Assembly: GCA_013331575.1 (NCBI GenBank) | Contig: DUGD01000003.1 | Location: forward strand, 1,135-18,988 | Source: Candidatus Woesearchaeota archaeon | GTDB taxonomy: Archaea; Nanobdellota; Nanobdellia; Woesearchaeales; UBA525 | Length of the DNA: 17,854 nucleotides | Direction: 5' to 3' | In this document: one piece after another, positions 7,205 through 14,450 of the stretch | Numbering within the stretch: the first letter of the stretch is position 1 | How the letters are laid out: each line of letters starts with the position of its first letter | Position numbers and translations under genes: made by a program | The notes under the pieces: generated by a model | The model's database searches: none | Seen by the model: only the letters and a program-made list of their open reading frames with translations | What the model was told of the DNA's origin: nothing

Positions 7205-7654
7205 TCATTCCTTGCGATACGTTCCAACGAGAACCGTTTTGCCGATGATGCGGCCTTCCATCGCCCTCTCGAGATCGCGTTTCGTCGATCCCTCTGCGAG
7301 ATCGACGGTCTTGTCGAGCGCGTAGGCAGTGAAGGTATAGCGGTGGGTCCCTGATGGCGGACATGGTCCTCCGTATCTGCTCATTCCCCAACCGTTCTTT
7401 CCCTGTACTGCGTTAGACGGAACGGAGTGCTCCTTGATATCTCTCGTCTGGGCGTCGATGTTCCAGAGTAGCCAATGGTCCCAAACTCCTACAGGGGCAT
7501 CGGGATCATCCATGACGAGCGCCATGCTTACAGTGCCTTTCGGCACGCCGTCAAAGCGCAGCGGCTCTTTCGTGTTCTCGCCTTGGCACGTGTGCTTCGC
7601 AGGTATGGCACCCCCGTCAGAGAATGAGGTGCTTGTGATGCGAAATGTTATCAT
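7205..7654 (-). CDS. PEBP / YbhB-YbcL family protein
   Basis: The protein is 149 aa, the usual size for small prokaryotic PEBP proteins. Family hallmarks are present: FSDGGAIPAKHTCQGENTKE at the N-terminus, LVMDDPDAPVGVWDHWLLWNI (the ligand-site DPDAP and the conserved His), and YGGPCPPSGTHRYTFTAYAL. The family binds phosphate or phospholipid-like anions; its role in archaea is unclear. ATG at 7652-7654 is preferred over an in-frame start 15 nt upstream because it starts at the family N-terminus and has gagggg 4 nt before it. It follows tRNA-Pro on the same strand by 44 nt and converges with the Hel308 gene. Confidence 0.9.
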   Translation of the reverse strand: MITFRITSTSFSDGGAIPAKHTCQGENTKEPLRFDGVPKGTVSMALVMDDPDAPVGVWDHWLLWNIDAQTRDIKEHSVPSNAVQGKNGWGMSRYGGPCPPSGTHRYTFTAYALDKTVDLAEGSTKRDLERAMEGRIIGKTVLVGTYRKE

Positions 7655-7698
7655 GTATCCCCTCGTCAACCTCAGTATGACGCAGAGGTGGCCAAGAC

Positions 7699-7770
7699 GG
7701 GGCTACGAGGATTCGAACCCCGATTATGCGGCCCCGAACCGCATGTGATACCAGGTTACACTATAGCCCC
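7699..7770 (-). tRNA. tRNA-Pro (CGG)
   Basis: The 72-nt cloverleaf on the minus strand has acceptor GGGGCTA/TAGCCCC, anticodon stem TGCGG/CCGCA with loop TTCGGGG (anticodon CGG), and T arm CGGGGTTCGAATCCTCG (one G-T pair). CCA is not encoded. Confidence 0.94.
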
Positions 7771-7796
7771 AATTCATCCTTGGCAAACGGCGCTCC

Positions 7797-7804
7797 TTTT
7801 TAAA
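7797..7804 (-). promoter_or_regulatory. TATA box of tRNA-Pro
   Basis: The sequence ttttaaat (atttaaaa on the minus strand) is centred about 31 nt upstream of the tRNA 5' end. Confidence 0.65.
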
Positions 7805-7910
7805 TCTTGGGGGGCGTGTTGTGGTGGGATGATTGTGTAGAAGATATCGTTGTGTCAGGTTCGCGTCGGATTTTTGATTGAGACGATTTCTGCAGTTTTT
7901 CCTTTTGTGT

Positions 7911-8552
7911 CTACTGGGTTCGCATCGCTTGTTTCTTCGCGCGTCGTCGCAATGTGCGCTTCTCGATCTCTTTGAAGACGAACCACGCCGCGAGTCCCAC
8001 GATCACGATCATAATGATGACTTCGAACGGCTTGCTCAGACGGGCTATCTGTTGCCAGTTCTGGCCCATGAGCACGCCGCACCATGTGAGGAACAGGTTC
8101 CATGCGAACGCGCCCGTGAATGTGTAGAAGAAGAAACGCGGTTTGTTCATCCCCGAAGCTCCTGCCGGGATGCTGATAAAGTGGCGGACGACCGGGATGA
8201 GGCGTGAGAGGAATATCGTCTTCTCGCCGTATTTGCGGAACCATCTCTCCGTCCAGTCGAGATGTGTCTCGTTGAGTAGGAAGTATTTACCGTATCGTCT
8301 GAGGAACGGCCGCCCTCCGAAACGTCCCATCTCGTATCCGATCCAGCTGCCGATAACGCTGCCTATGGTCGCGGCGAGCACGACAAGCCAGATGTTGAGC
8401 GAACCCTCTGATACGAGGTACCCTGCGAATGGGAGCACCGCTTCGCTCGGAAGCGGGAATATCATGCTCTCGAGCACCATGAGGATAGCTATCCCTGGGT
8501 ATCCGAGAAAGAGGATGATATTGACGACCCATTCTATGGCGAAATCGAGCAT
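7911..8552 (-). CDS. DedA family membrane protein
   Basis: The protein is 213 aa with about five hydrophobic segments. DedA signatures are clear: FLGYPGIAILMVLESMIFPL with FPLPSE (conserved acidic membrane residue) and GSWIGYEMGRFGG. The Arg-containing motif is FLSRLIPVVRHFISIPAG, and the C-terminus is Lys/Arg-rich. Members of the family act in membrane lipid handling, including undecaprenyl-phosphate or phospholipid flipping in bacteria; the archaeal substrate is unknown. The ATG at 8550-8552 is chosen over a TTG 12 nt upstream. The gene begins 4 nt after the stop of a small membrane ORF, so the two are probably one transcript. Confidence 0.9.
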   Translation of the reverse strand: MLDFAIEWVVNIILFLGYPGIAILMVLESMIFPLPSEAVLPFAGYLVSEGSLNIWLVVLAATIGSVIGSWIGYEMGRFGGRPFLRRYGKYFLLNETHLDWTERWFRKYGEKTIFLSRLIPVVRHFISIPAGASGMNKPRFFFYTFTGAFAWNLFLTWCGVLMGQNWQQIARLSKPFEVIIMIVIVGLAAWFVFKEIEKRTLRRRAKKQAMRTQ

Positions 8553-8556
8553 GCGG

Positions 8557-8682
8557 TCACACAAGGAGGCGTTTGAAGAGCCATATGTACATGAGCAGGA
8601 GCATCATGGTCGCGGCTATGAGCGTGATGCCTGTCTGGATGACAACGCGATGCAACCGTGATGGTGCTGCGCGCTGCTCCAT
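8557..8682 (-). CDS. Possible 41-aa single-span membrane protein ahead of DedA
   Basis: ATG at 8680-8682 opens a 41-codon frame. It has a basic N-terminus (MEQRAAPSRLHRVV), one strongly hydrophobic helix (TGITLIAATMMLLLMYIWLF) and a short basic end. It stops 4 nt before the DedA ATG. A TATA box (tttataa, 8704-8710) is centred about 25 nt upstream of this ATG, which fits leaderless transcription starting exactly here. It could be a real small membrane partner of DedA or only the transcribed leader of the operon. No family is recognised. Confidence 0.45.
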   Translation of the reverse strand: MEQRAAPSRLHRVVIQTGITLIAATMMLLLMYIWLFKRLLV

Positions 8683-8703
8683 CCTACGTGGCATACGCGC
8701 CGG

Positions 8704-8710
8704 TTTATAA
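8704..8710 (-). promoter_or_regulatory. TATA box of the DedA operon
   Basis: The sequence tttataa (ttataaa on the minus strand) is centred about 25 nt from the ATG at 8682. No better promoter lies nearer to the DedA start. Confidence 0.65.
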
Positions 8711-8753
8711 GCACTTCGTGCATTTCGGCTCTCGGATAAATCACCGATGATGC

Positions 8754-8946
8754 TCTGGTTGTGGCGGCACATTTGTGACGCGAAGAAATCGCTAGATTCA
8801 AAGAATTCGAGTGTCGAATTCTTGAACGCGGAAGACACTTCCGCCGTTTCTTGCGCAGGGAGAATATCTCCCTCGCGCAGTCTTTGTGCGACTGCCGTCG
8901 GCTGCGGCCAGTTGACGGCAGTCTGCTATCGCGCCAAGGCCACAAC
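8754..8946 (-). repeat. Repeated structured intergenic element, long copy
   Basis: Outer inverted repeat: GTTGTGGC (8758-8765) and GCCACAAC (8939-8946). Inside are four hairpins: AAGAATTCGA/TCGAATTCTT (8801-8823), GCGGAAG/CTTCCGC (8828-8844), AGGGAGA/TCTCCCT (8857-8873, extended by TGCGC/GCGCA around one bulge) and GACTGCCGTC/GACGGCAGTC (8890-8923). Read on the minus strand, both ends and the last hairpin match 15130-15222, while about 100 nt in the middle is unique here. It lies between two minus-strand genes, about 45 nt upstream of the DedA-operon TATA box. Confidence 0.8.
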
Positions 8947-9039
8947 AATATACCTGCCAATGATGGTCGCTATTCTATTGGCCAAGCGCGGCGAATTCTT
9001 TGTAGCCGCATTCCTTTGTCGTTTTGGGCCGGGATGTCT
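8947..9039. other. Rest of the spacer downstream of the coiled-coil gene
   Basis: Together with the structured element this completes a gene-free stretch of about 350 bp. I see no gene, clear promoter or terminator in these 93 bases. Confidence 0.5.
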
Positions 9040-9426
9040 CTATGGGTGTTCGTGGTACATGTCGCGTTTGTCGCGGAGTATGCGCTGTATCTTGCGCTCG
9101 AAAAACCACGTCCTGATGGCCGTCTTCCGTCGTGCGAACCATGCCGTTATGCGTTCATGCATATCTGTTATTCGTGCACGCATCTTCGCGATGGGCGTTC
9201 GTATCGATTCAACGGTGCGTTTGCGTTCATAGATGGCCTGTTGCTCGTGCTGATACTTGGCGATAAGCGCTCGATACCGTTTATCGAACTCTATCTTCGC
9301 CGCATCAGGCTTCTTGTGCACCTGTAGCGCGGCGAGGAACTTCTCCTCGAGTTTTCCCCGTTCCTCGACGAACCAATCTTCGAGTTCCGCCTCATCCATC
9401 GGTATCGTCCTTGTGACAGCGGTCAT
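9040..9426 (-). CDS. Short charged coiled-coil protein, unknown function
   Basis: The protein is 128 aa, very rich in K, R and E, and not recognised. It looks almost wholly helical (for example LEDWFVEERGKLEEKFLAAL and KMRARITDMHERITAWFARR), with no Cys cluster, signal peptide or membrane segment. ATG at 9424-9426 lies about 32 nt from the TATA element shared with pth2; an internal ATG at 9397-9399 is an alternative start. The divergent pairing with pth2 and the good promoter position support a real gene. Confidence 0.6.
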   Translation of the reverse strand: MTAVTRTIPMDEAELEDWFVEERGKLEEKFLAALQVHKKPDAAKIEFDKRYRALIAKYQHEQQAIYERKRTVESIRTPIAKMRARITDMHERITAWFARRKTAIRTWFFERKIQRILRDKRDMYHEHP

Positions 9427-9453
9427 CCATAGTACGTGGTCTGGAACGGCGGT

Positions 9454-9462
9454 TTTTTATAC
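9454..9462. promoter_or_regulatory. Single TATA element between divergent genes
   Basis: The sequence ttttttata (plus) / tataaaaaa (minus) is the only TATA-like element in the 58 bp between two divergent ATGs (9426 and 9485). Its centre is about 27 nt from the pth2 ATG and about 32 nt from the other. It appears to serve transcription in both directions. Confidence 0.6.
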
Positions 9463-9484
9463 CCTTGCATCAGACCATCCGATC

Positions 9485-9847
9485 ATGGTTCAAGAGGGCG
9501 ATTCTGGATACAAACAGCTCATCCTGGTGCGGCATGACTTGGGTCTGCCCAAAGGGAAACTCGCTGCGCAAGCAGCCCATGCGAGCGTCGAGGCGACATT
9601 GCGCGCAGAACACCGTGATGTCGCGGCATGGCGCGCTGAAGGTATGGCGAAGATAGTGCTCAAGGTCACTGATGAGAAAGAGCTCTTGCGACAGGTCCAG
9701 CGTGCGAAAGATGATGGCATCATCACGGCGGTAATCACGGATGCGGGTCACACAGTGGTGGCTCCCGGCACACGCACTTGCGCAGCGATCGGACCTGCCG
9801 ACGCGAACCGTCTCGATAGGCTCTTCGGCACCCTCAAGCTGTTGTGA
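9485..9847 (+). CDS. pth2: Archaeal/eukaryotic-type peptidyl-tRNA hydrolase 2
   Basis: This 120-aa protein cleaves the ester bond of peptidyl-tRNAs dropped from ribosomes, freeing tRNA. The match to Pth2 is complete. It has YKQLILVRHDLGLPKGKLAA with the catalytic-site KGKLAAQAAHA (23-33), a central helix, VITDAGHTVVAPGTRTCAAI (83-102) and the closing IGPA. Family length is 115-120 aa. The longer upstream frame is not coding: the ATG at 9485 starts the family N-terminus and lies about 27 nt after a TATA box, so the mRNA is probably leaderless. Confidence 0.95.
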   Translation: MVQEGDSGYKQLILVRHDLGLPKGKLAAQAAHASVEATLRAEHRDVAAWRAEGMAKIVLKVTDEKELLRQVQRAKDDGIITAVITDAGHTVVAPGTRTCAAIGPADANRLDRLFGTLKLL

Positions 9848-9850
9848 CGA

Positions 9851-9912
9851 TCAGCTGTTGTACAATTGTATAGTCTGCATCGTATAGTCTGCTGTGATAC
9901 GTAGACATCGTG
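9851..9912. repeat. Small repeats between pth2 and the channel gene
   Basis: The spacer holds the palindrome tacaattgta and two direct copies of gtatagtctgc separated by 3 nt. It lies between convergent gene ends. No T-rich terminator is evident. Confidence 0.5.
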
Positions 9913-9917
9913 GGAGG

Positions 9918-10388
9918 TCATCTCCGCATGATTGTGGCAGCGTCATCTCTGTGCTTCCGTGCGCTTTCGAGAATTGCTGTGCGCGTAGGCTCCCGCTTCT
10001 TTCGTGTGATGGCGCCGATATGCTTGCGTACATGCGTTATCCCTTGCGCGATGCTCGTTACAGGTTGTATGAGCTGCTGAGGGTGCGTCGTCTCCCATAT
10101 TTTCTGCAAACGCTCCTCTTCGCGCTCGAAATACCTGCGTGCAATGACTCCCAACGCGTAGAATACCACGCTGATGCCGGTGAATGCGAATAGTACTGCG
10201 ATGATCTTCGCCAAGTCTGTGTGCGGCGTGAGATCGCCGTACCCGACAGTGGTGAGCGTCACGCCGCTGAAATAGAACGCATCGACAAAGCTCCATCCTT
10301 CAAGCAGATGGAAAAGTATCGTTCCGGCGAACATATAGAAAATAACGATGGATGTCGCGATGAGCAACTGTCTATCGTATCTCTCCAT
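9918..10388 (-). CDS. Two-TM potassium channel
   Basis: The protein is 156 aa. It has TM1 at about 8-28, a pore helix and the selectivity filter TTVGYGD (46-52), and TM2 at about 60-83. This is the minimal pore unit of K+ channels; four subunits form a pore in the membrane. The last 70 residues are charged and helical (RRYFEREEERLQKIWE and a Lys/Arg-rich end) and carry no RCK nucleotide-binding domain, unlike MthK. ATG at 10386-10388 is chosen: the TATA box (ccttaaaaac, minus strand of 10411-10420) is about 27 nt upstream. An ATG 12 nt earlier is possible. The longer frame beyond runs through a structured element and is not coding. Confidence 0.9.
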   Translation of the reverse strand: MERYDRQLLIATSIVIFYMFAGTILFHLLEGWSFVDAFYFSGVTLTTVGYGDLTPHTDLAKIIAVLFAFTGISVVFYALGVIARRYFEREEERLQKIWETTHPQQLIQPVTSIAQGITHVRKHIGAITRKKREPTRTAILESARKHRDDAATIMRR

Positions 10389-10410
10389 TCGACATGTCAT
10401 TGTCACGTCA

Positions 10411-10420
10411 GTTTTTAAGG
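10411..10420 (-). promoter_or_regulatory. TATA box of the K+ channel gene
   Basis: The minus strand reads ccttaaaaac, centred about 27 nt from the preferred ATG at 10388. It lies 10 nt from the left direct repeat of the structured element. Confidence 0.55.
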
Positions 10421-10430
10421 TTTGTCCTCG

Positions 10431-10630
10431 GTCTTGCTTTGCCCGAAACGTAATCGAAGGCACTGCCTTGGAGCAAGCCACGAGATGCGACGAATTCGTG
10501 TGAATTCCGAATTCGTGCACAGGGAGAACATCTCCCCGGTGGTAGCAACCCTCGTCGAGGTTACTCTCCGCTGCGCGGCAGATGCTCCGCAGTGCACTCC
10601 AGCATGCGGACTTTTCGGGCAAAGCGTCTT
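10431..10630. mobile_element. MITE-like structured element between divergent promoters
   Basis: A 13-bp perfect terminal inverted repeat (GCTTTGCCCGAAA 10436-10448; TTTCGGGCAAAGC 10613-10625) is flanked on each side by the 5-bp direct repeat gtctt (10431-10435; 10626-10630), like a target duplication. Inside are nested stems GCACTGC/GCAGTGC (10460-10466/10589-10595) and GGAGCA/TGCTCC (10470-10475/10583-10588). Within those are hairpins ACGAATTC/GAATTCGT (10490-10516) and GGGAGA/TCTCCC (10522-10536). The last two echo hairpins of the 8754-8946 element in the same order. No protein is encoded. Confidence 0.65.
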
Positions 10631-10640
10631 TGCGGGAAAG

Positions 10641-10648
10641 TTTTATAA
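10641..10648 (+). promoter_or_regulatory. TATA box of lysS
   Basis: The sequence ttttataa is centred about 28 nt before the ATG at 10673 and lies 10 nt after the structured element. Confidence 0.75.
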
Positions 10649-10672
10649 GCGACGTGAAGGCTGCTTTGTTTT

Positions 10673-12253
10673 ATGGCCGAACAACAACGCACTCCTGCGG
10701 TGCAATCCCCATCACACCCATCGCAATCACAGACAACGGGCTCACACGCATCGGGTGGTGCCGTTGCCGACGTCGTACCGGATGAGCATCGGCTCATAGC
10801 CGACCGCAAGCGGAAACTCGACGATCTACGTGCGAAAAGCATCGCACCGTACCCGCACCGTTACGATCCCACGCACCATGCCGCGGAGCTGCAATCGCTC
10901 TTCGCTCGGTTGCAGCATGAGGAGCGGTCCGGCGAACGCGCGGACATCGCAGGCCGTATCATGCTCTTGCGCCGCATGGGCAAGGTCGCGTTCGCCACGC
11001 TGCAGGACGAGACTGGCCGCATACAGCTTTTCCTCAAGAGCGATGTGTTAGGCGACAATTATGACTTGGCCGCCCTTCTGGACCTGGGCGATATCGTCGG
11101 CGCAGCCGGCGAAATCGTCAAGACGAAGACTGGCGAGGTCAGTATCCTTGTCGATAAGCTCACTCTCCTTTGCAAATCGCTGCGGCCGTTGCCGGAGAAA
11201 TACCACGGCCTCAAGGATGAGGAGGCGCGCTTCCGTAGGCGATACCTGGATCTCGTCATGAACCCGCAGGTGAAGGATCTCTTCGTGAAACGGGCGAAGA
11301 TAGTGGAATCCGTACGGCAGACATTGCTCGCCCGAGGATTCCTCGAAGTCGAGACTCCGATGCTGCAGACCATGTACGGCGGCGCCAATGCACGACCGTT
11401 CATCACGCACATCAACGCATGGGACATGAAGCTCTATCTCAACATCTCGCCCGAGCAACACCTCAAGCGTCTTCTCGTCGGCGGATTCGAGCGCGTGTTC
11501 ACCATCTGCAAGAACTTCCGCAACGAGGGCGTCGATCAATCGCATAATCCTGAGTTCACGATGGTGGAATGCTACCAGGCGTACGCGGATTACAACGACA
11601 TGATGGCGCTCACCGAGTCGTTGTACGAGAACGCCTGCCGCGCCGCGAACGGCGGCACCACCGTTGAGCGCAACGGCGTGATGCTCGACTTCAAAGCACC
11701 CTGGCCGCGTATAACCATGAAAGATGCTATCAAACGCTGGGGCGGAATGGATGTTGACCAACTCTCCGATGATGCGATGCACGACCTTGTGGACGAGCAC
11801 GGTCTCAAGGCGACGCGCCAATCATCGCGCGGCGATATCATCCTCGCGCTCTTCGAGCACTTCTGCGAGGAGCATCTCGTGCAGCCGACGCATGTCATCG
11901 ACCATCCTATCGAGAGCACGGCGTTATGCAAACCGATGCGCACCGGAGACGCGACCATGATAGAGCGCTTCGAATCGTTCTGCATGGGTATGGAGTTATG
12001 CAACGCGTACTCCGAGCTCAACGACCCTGTGCTTCAACGGAAGCTACTTGAGGGACAAGCGACGTTGCTTCGCGCAGGCAACAGCGAAGCGATGCCTATG
12101 GATGAAGATTTCGTCCAGGCCATCGAGTATGGCATGCCGCCTGCTGGCGGTCTCGGGGTCGGTATCGATCGTATGGTGATTTTCCTGACGGGCGTCGAGG
12201 GCATCCGCGACATCATCCTCTTCCCGACCATGCGCCCGGATGATCAGCAGTGA
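10673..12253 (+). CDS. lysS: Lysyl-tRNA synthetase, class II
   Basis: This 526-aa enzyme charges tRNA-Lys with lysine. It has an OB-fold anticodon-binding domain (about 90-170, AGRIMLLRRMGKVAFATLQD). The class II catalytic domain contains motif 1 around EVETPMLQ (225-232), motif 2 FRNEGVDQSHNPEFTMVE (282-299) and motif 3 GGLGVGIDRMVIFLTG (492-507). The lysine-pocket region ELCNAYSELNDP is at 441-452. The first 35 residues are a low-complexity Ser/Gln/Pro/His tail not expected in the family core. Many archaea use class I LysRS instead, but class II is also common. ATG at 10673 fits the TATA box. T-runs follow the stop. Confidence 0.96.
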   Translation: MAEQQRTPAVQSPSHPSQSQTTGSHASGGAVADVVPDEHRLIADRKRKLDDLRAKSIAPYPHRYDPTHHAAELQSLFARLQHEERSGERADIAGRIMLLRRMGKVAFATLQDETGRIQLFLKSDVLGDNYDLAALLDLGDIVGAAGEIVKTKTGEVSILVDKLTLLCKSLRPLPEKYHGLKDEEARFRRRYLDLVMNPQVKDLFVKRAKIVESVRQTLLARGFLEVETPMLQTMYGGANARPFITHINAWDMKLYLNISPEQHLKRLLVGGFERVFTICKNFRNEGVDQSHNPEFTMVECYQAYADYNDMMALTESLYENACRAANGGTTVERNGVMLDFKAPWPRITMKDAIKRWGGMDVDQLSDDAMHDLVDEHGLKATRQSSRGDIILALFEHFCEEHLVQPTHVIDHPIESTALCKPMRTGDATMIERFESFCMGMELCNAYSELNDPVLQRKLLEGQATLLRAGNSEAMPMDEDFVQAIEYGMPPAGGLGVGIDRMVIFLTGVEGIRDIILFPTMRPDDQQ

Positions 12254-12266
12254 ATGCGCTCCCGGT

Positions 12267-12290
12267 CTGATTTTTTCAGTCACTATTTTT
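12267..12290 (+). terminator. T-rich terminator after lysS
   Basis: Shortly after the stop come ctga-T6-cag and then T5 (12286-12290), typical of archaeal T-run termination. The rest of the 100-bp spacer to the convergent gene holds nothing else clear. Confidence 0.5.
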
Positions 12291-12353
12291 GATGTGTTCA
12301 CTATCAGTATGATGCTGGATTGCAGTATCATGTGTGCTTGTTAGATATGCGGG

Positions 12354-14327
12354 TTAGATGTATGGTATGTCCTTGCGTTCTTTGATGCCGCTTATGTGCA
12401 GATAGTTCCAGAAGATGCCGTGACGTACCTTCACGTTCACGACGAACCCCGCTTCTGCGAAGACTTCCCGTACAGTATCGATATTGGAGAGCCATTTCGG
12501 GTTGGGCAAGATGTGGAACATGTCGATGTACTCCACGAAATAGATCTGTCCTCTGCGCGGCATGATGTCGCCTATCTCCCGCAGGACCTTCTTCACATCC
12601 TGGATGTAGCTGAGATGATTGATGCTGATGACGATATCGGCGTATTTTATCGATGGGTGGACTCTGTTCACCAGGTGCGGATCGTGGATGGCCTCCACGT
12701 GCAAGTGGCCGTTCTTCTTCACGCGTCGTTCGAGTATGTTCCTATCCGCCTCGCTTAGTCCCACCGCGTAGATCTTCCCTTCGCTACCCACATGTTCCGC
12801 GAGGTGGAGCGTGAGCGTCCCCACGCCGCTGCCGAACTCGAGCACATGCTTGCCGTTTGCATTGTGCAACATCGATAGTATCTCGTGTCTGATGCGTCGC
12901 GGAAGAAGAAAGTTCTCGAGCAGGAGATTGATCTGCGAGAAAAAACTGAGTGTCCCGATGAGCTTGTCGGGATCGTAGAAGTACGATAAGAGGAGGTAGA
13001 TCGGGACGCTGAAGAAGACGAAACTGCCGAGCAAGCGCAATTGGCTTATCGCTGCAGGATCGCCCATTGTCCAGAGGATGAGCAGCGCCACGAAGAATCC
13101 CGCCACGAACACGGGCAGCACACTGCCTAGCGGCGCGCGGAATTTGCGTTCCTTATCGGGCAATCGCCATCGGAAATACGGCACGAGGATGATTATTGCA
13201 GCGTATAGCGTGAGGCTCACGGGCACGAGAAGACCGAGGAGCTGCGCGTACATCCCGCCGCCTTTCGCGTTGGGGCCTGCGAATGCGATGAGCACGATGA
13301 TGATGGAAACGATGGCCTGGAAAATAATCGCCTTGTGAGGTGTCTGGCGCCGCGGGTGGATGTCTGCGAATTGCTCGATGAAGAGCTTGTCGCGGCTCAT
13401 GGCGAGCAAAAGCCTTGGAAGGCTCACTGTGTTGCCGCTCGCGTTGCCGAGGATGGCGACCACGATGCCCACCGTGACTATCGTGATGAGTATCGGGATA
13501 GCCTCGATGTGCTGGAGTACTGCGAGCATGATGTTCGTGTCGCTCGCAATCACTCGCCCCGTGCCCAGCACACCTATCGTGACGATCGCTATCCCGAGCA
13601 TCATGAGCGCGACGAACGCAGAGACTGCGACGAGCGCGCGTGGCACCACCCTCGCCGCATCCTCCGTCTCCTCGCTCATATACGACGCGGATTCCCATCC
13701 GAAAAACGTCTCGGAGAGGAAGAACACTGCGAGCATGATGCCGCTCCACTGGAGCGCAAAGCCACTCAGGTTGGCGATCTCTATCTCAGTTGAACCGGGC
13801 ACTATCACCGCGAGCATCACCCCTACCATGAATATCGATAGGAGGATCATGATTCTGGCGCTCGCTTCAGCGCCGCGATAAGCGATATAGTTGAGCAGAA
13901 GGATGATCGTGACTGCGAGCATCATCTTCGCAATTGCGGCGCTCACGAAGAGCGTCCCGATGAAGAATCCGCTCGCGGGAATGACGCTATCGGGTAATGC
14001 ATTGATCGCCGCCACAGTGAAGAGTGCTGTGGCGATGTTCCCCGCGACCCAGAGCGTCCAACCGATGAGGAAACTCACGAACCTGCCATAGCCCTGCTTC
14101 GCGAATTCGTACACTCCGCCCGCGCTGGGGAACATGCTCGTGAGCTCACCGAAGCACGTGGCGATGTATATGCTCAATGCCGCGAGTATGCCCCATGCGA
14201 TGAGGCTATCGACCCCTGATTGCTGCGCGCCGATGACCACGCCGAAGAACATCCCTGTGTTGACGAGATTGAGGAATGCGATGGCCGCAATCATCCAAAA
14301 GCCCATCGTTTTCTTGAGCTCGGCCAT
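12354..14327 (-). CDS. APC-family permease fused to a SAM-dependent methyltransferase
   Basis: A single 657-aa frame. Residues 1 to about 450 are an amino acid/polyamine permease: around 12 hydrophobic segments, with the N-terminal FLNLVNTGMFFGVVIG substrate-site region, GELTSMFPSAGGVYEFAKQG, and SYMSEETEDAARVVPRA after TM6. After a linker and amphipathic helix (about 453-490) comes a class I methyltransferase of about 165 residues, with motif I HVLEFGSGVGTLTLHLAE (494-511), a strand-2 region KIYAVGLSEADR and ADIVISINHLSY (563-574). There is no break between the parts, and the last permease helix runs straight into the linker. The methyltransferase would sit in the cytoplasm at the membrane; substrate and transported solute are unknown. 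Two ATGs are adjacent; the second (14327) gives better spacing from aggtgag (14331-14337). Confidence 0.88.
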   Translation of the reverse strand: MAELKKTMGFWMIAAIAFLNLVNTGMFFGVVIGAQQSGVDSLIAWGILAALSIYIATCFGELTSMFPSAGGVYEFAKQGYGRFVSFLIGWTLWVAGNIATALFTVAAINALPDSVIPASGFFIGTLFVSAAIAKMMLAVTIILLLNYIAYRGAEASARIMILLSIFMVGVMLAVIVPGSTEIEIANLSGFALQWSGIMLAVFFLSETFFGWESASYMSEETEDAARVVPRALVAVSAFVALMMLGIAIVTIGVLGTGRVIASDTNIMLAVLQHIEAIPILITIVTVGIVVAILGNASGNTVSLPRLLLAMSRDKLFIEQFADIHPRRQTPHKAIIFQAIVSIIIVLIAFAGPNAKGGGMYAQLLGLLVPVSLTLYAAIIILVPYFRWRLPDKERKFRAPLGSVLPVFVAGFFVALLILWTMGDPAAISQLRLLGSFVFFSVPIYLLLSYFYDPDKLIGTLSFFSQINLLLENFLLPRRIRHEILSMLHNANGKHVLEFGSGVGTLTLHLAEHVGSEGKIYAVGLSEADRNILERRVKKNGHLHVEAIHDPHLVNRVHPSIKYADIVISINHLSYIQDVKKVLREIGDIMPRRGQIYFVEYIDMFHILPNPKWLSNIDTVREVFAEAGFVVNVKVRHGIFWNYLHISGIKERKDIPYI

Positions 14328-14330
14328 CAT

Positions 14331-14450
14331 CTCACCTGAGTATTCTGTTTGCGGTGTCGTCTAGATTCGTGCAGCCGTCTGCTGCGGTACTATCGATGCG
14401 GTATGTTGCGTGGGCGCATTGTCTGTGCTCGCGCGCCATCCTCTGTGGAA
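14331..14450. other. Spacer between two minus-strand genes
   Basis: It contains the Shine-Dalgarno aggtgag (minus strand of 14331-14337) for the permease fusion. I see no convincing TATA box, so that gene may be transcribed from the Q/P-rich gene upstream. Confidence 0.4.

Noticed and set aside
8746..8760. C/D box small RNA (gatgatgc resembles a C box)
   Set aside because: The box differs from RUGAUGA and there is no matching set of D, C' and D' boxes at the right spacing.
8758..8946. Target-site duplication around the long element copy
   Set aside because: The bases next to its terminal repeat (left gctctg, right aatata) do not match; only the element at 10431-10630 shows one.
9257..9484. 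N-terminal extension of Pth2
   Set aside because: It overlaps the divergent gene and the TATA element; Pth2 length fits the start at 9485.
10401..10622. N-terminal extension of the K+ channel
   Set aside because: It overlaps the TATA box and the inverted-repeat element; the channel is complete from 10388.
11048..11821. Minus-strand ORF opposite lysS (257 aa)
   Set aside because: It is antisense to the class II catalytic core; no recognisable domain or promoter.
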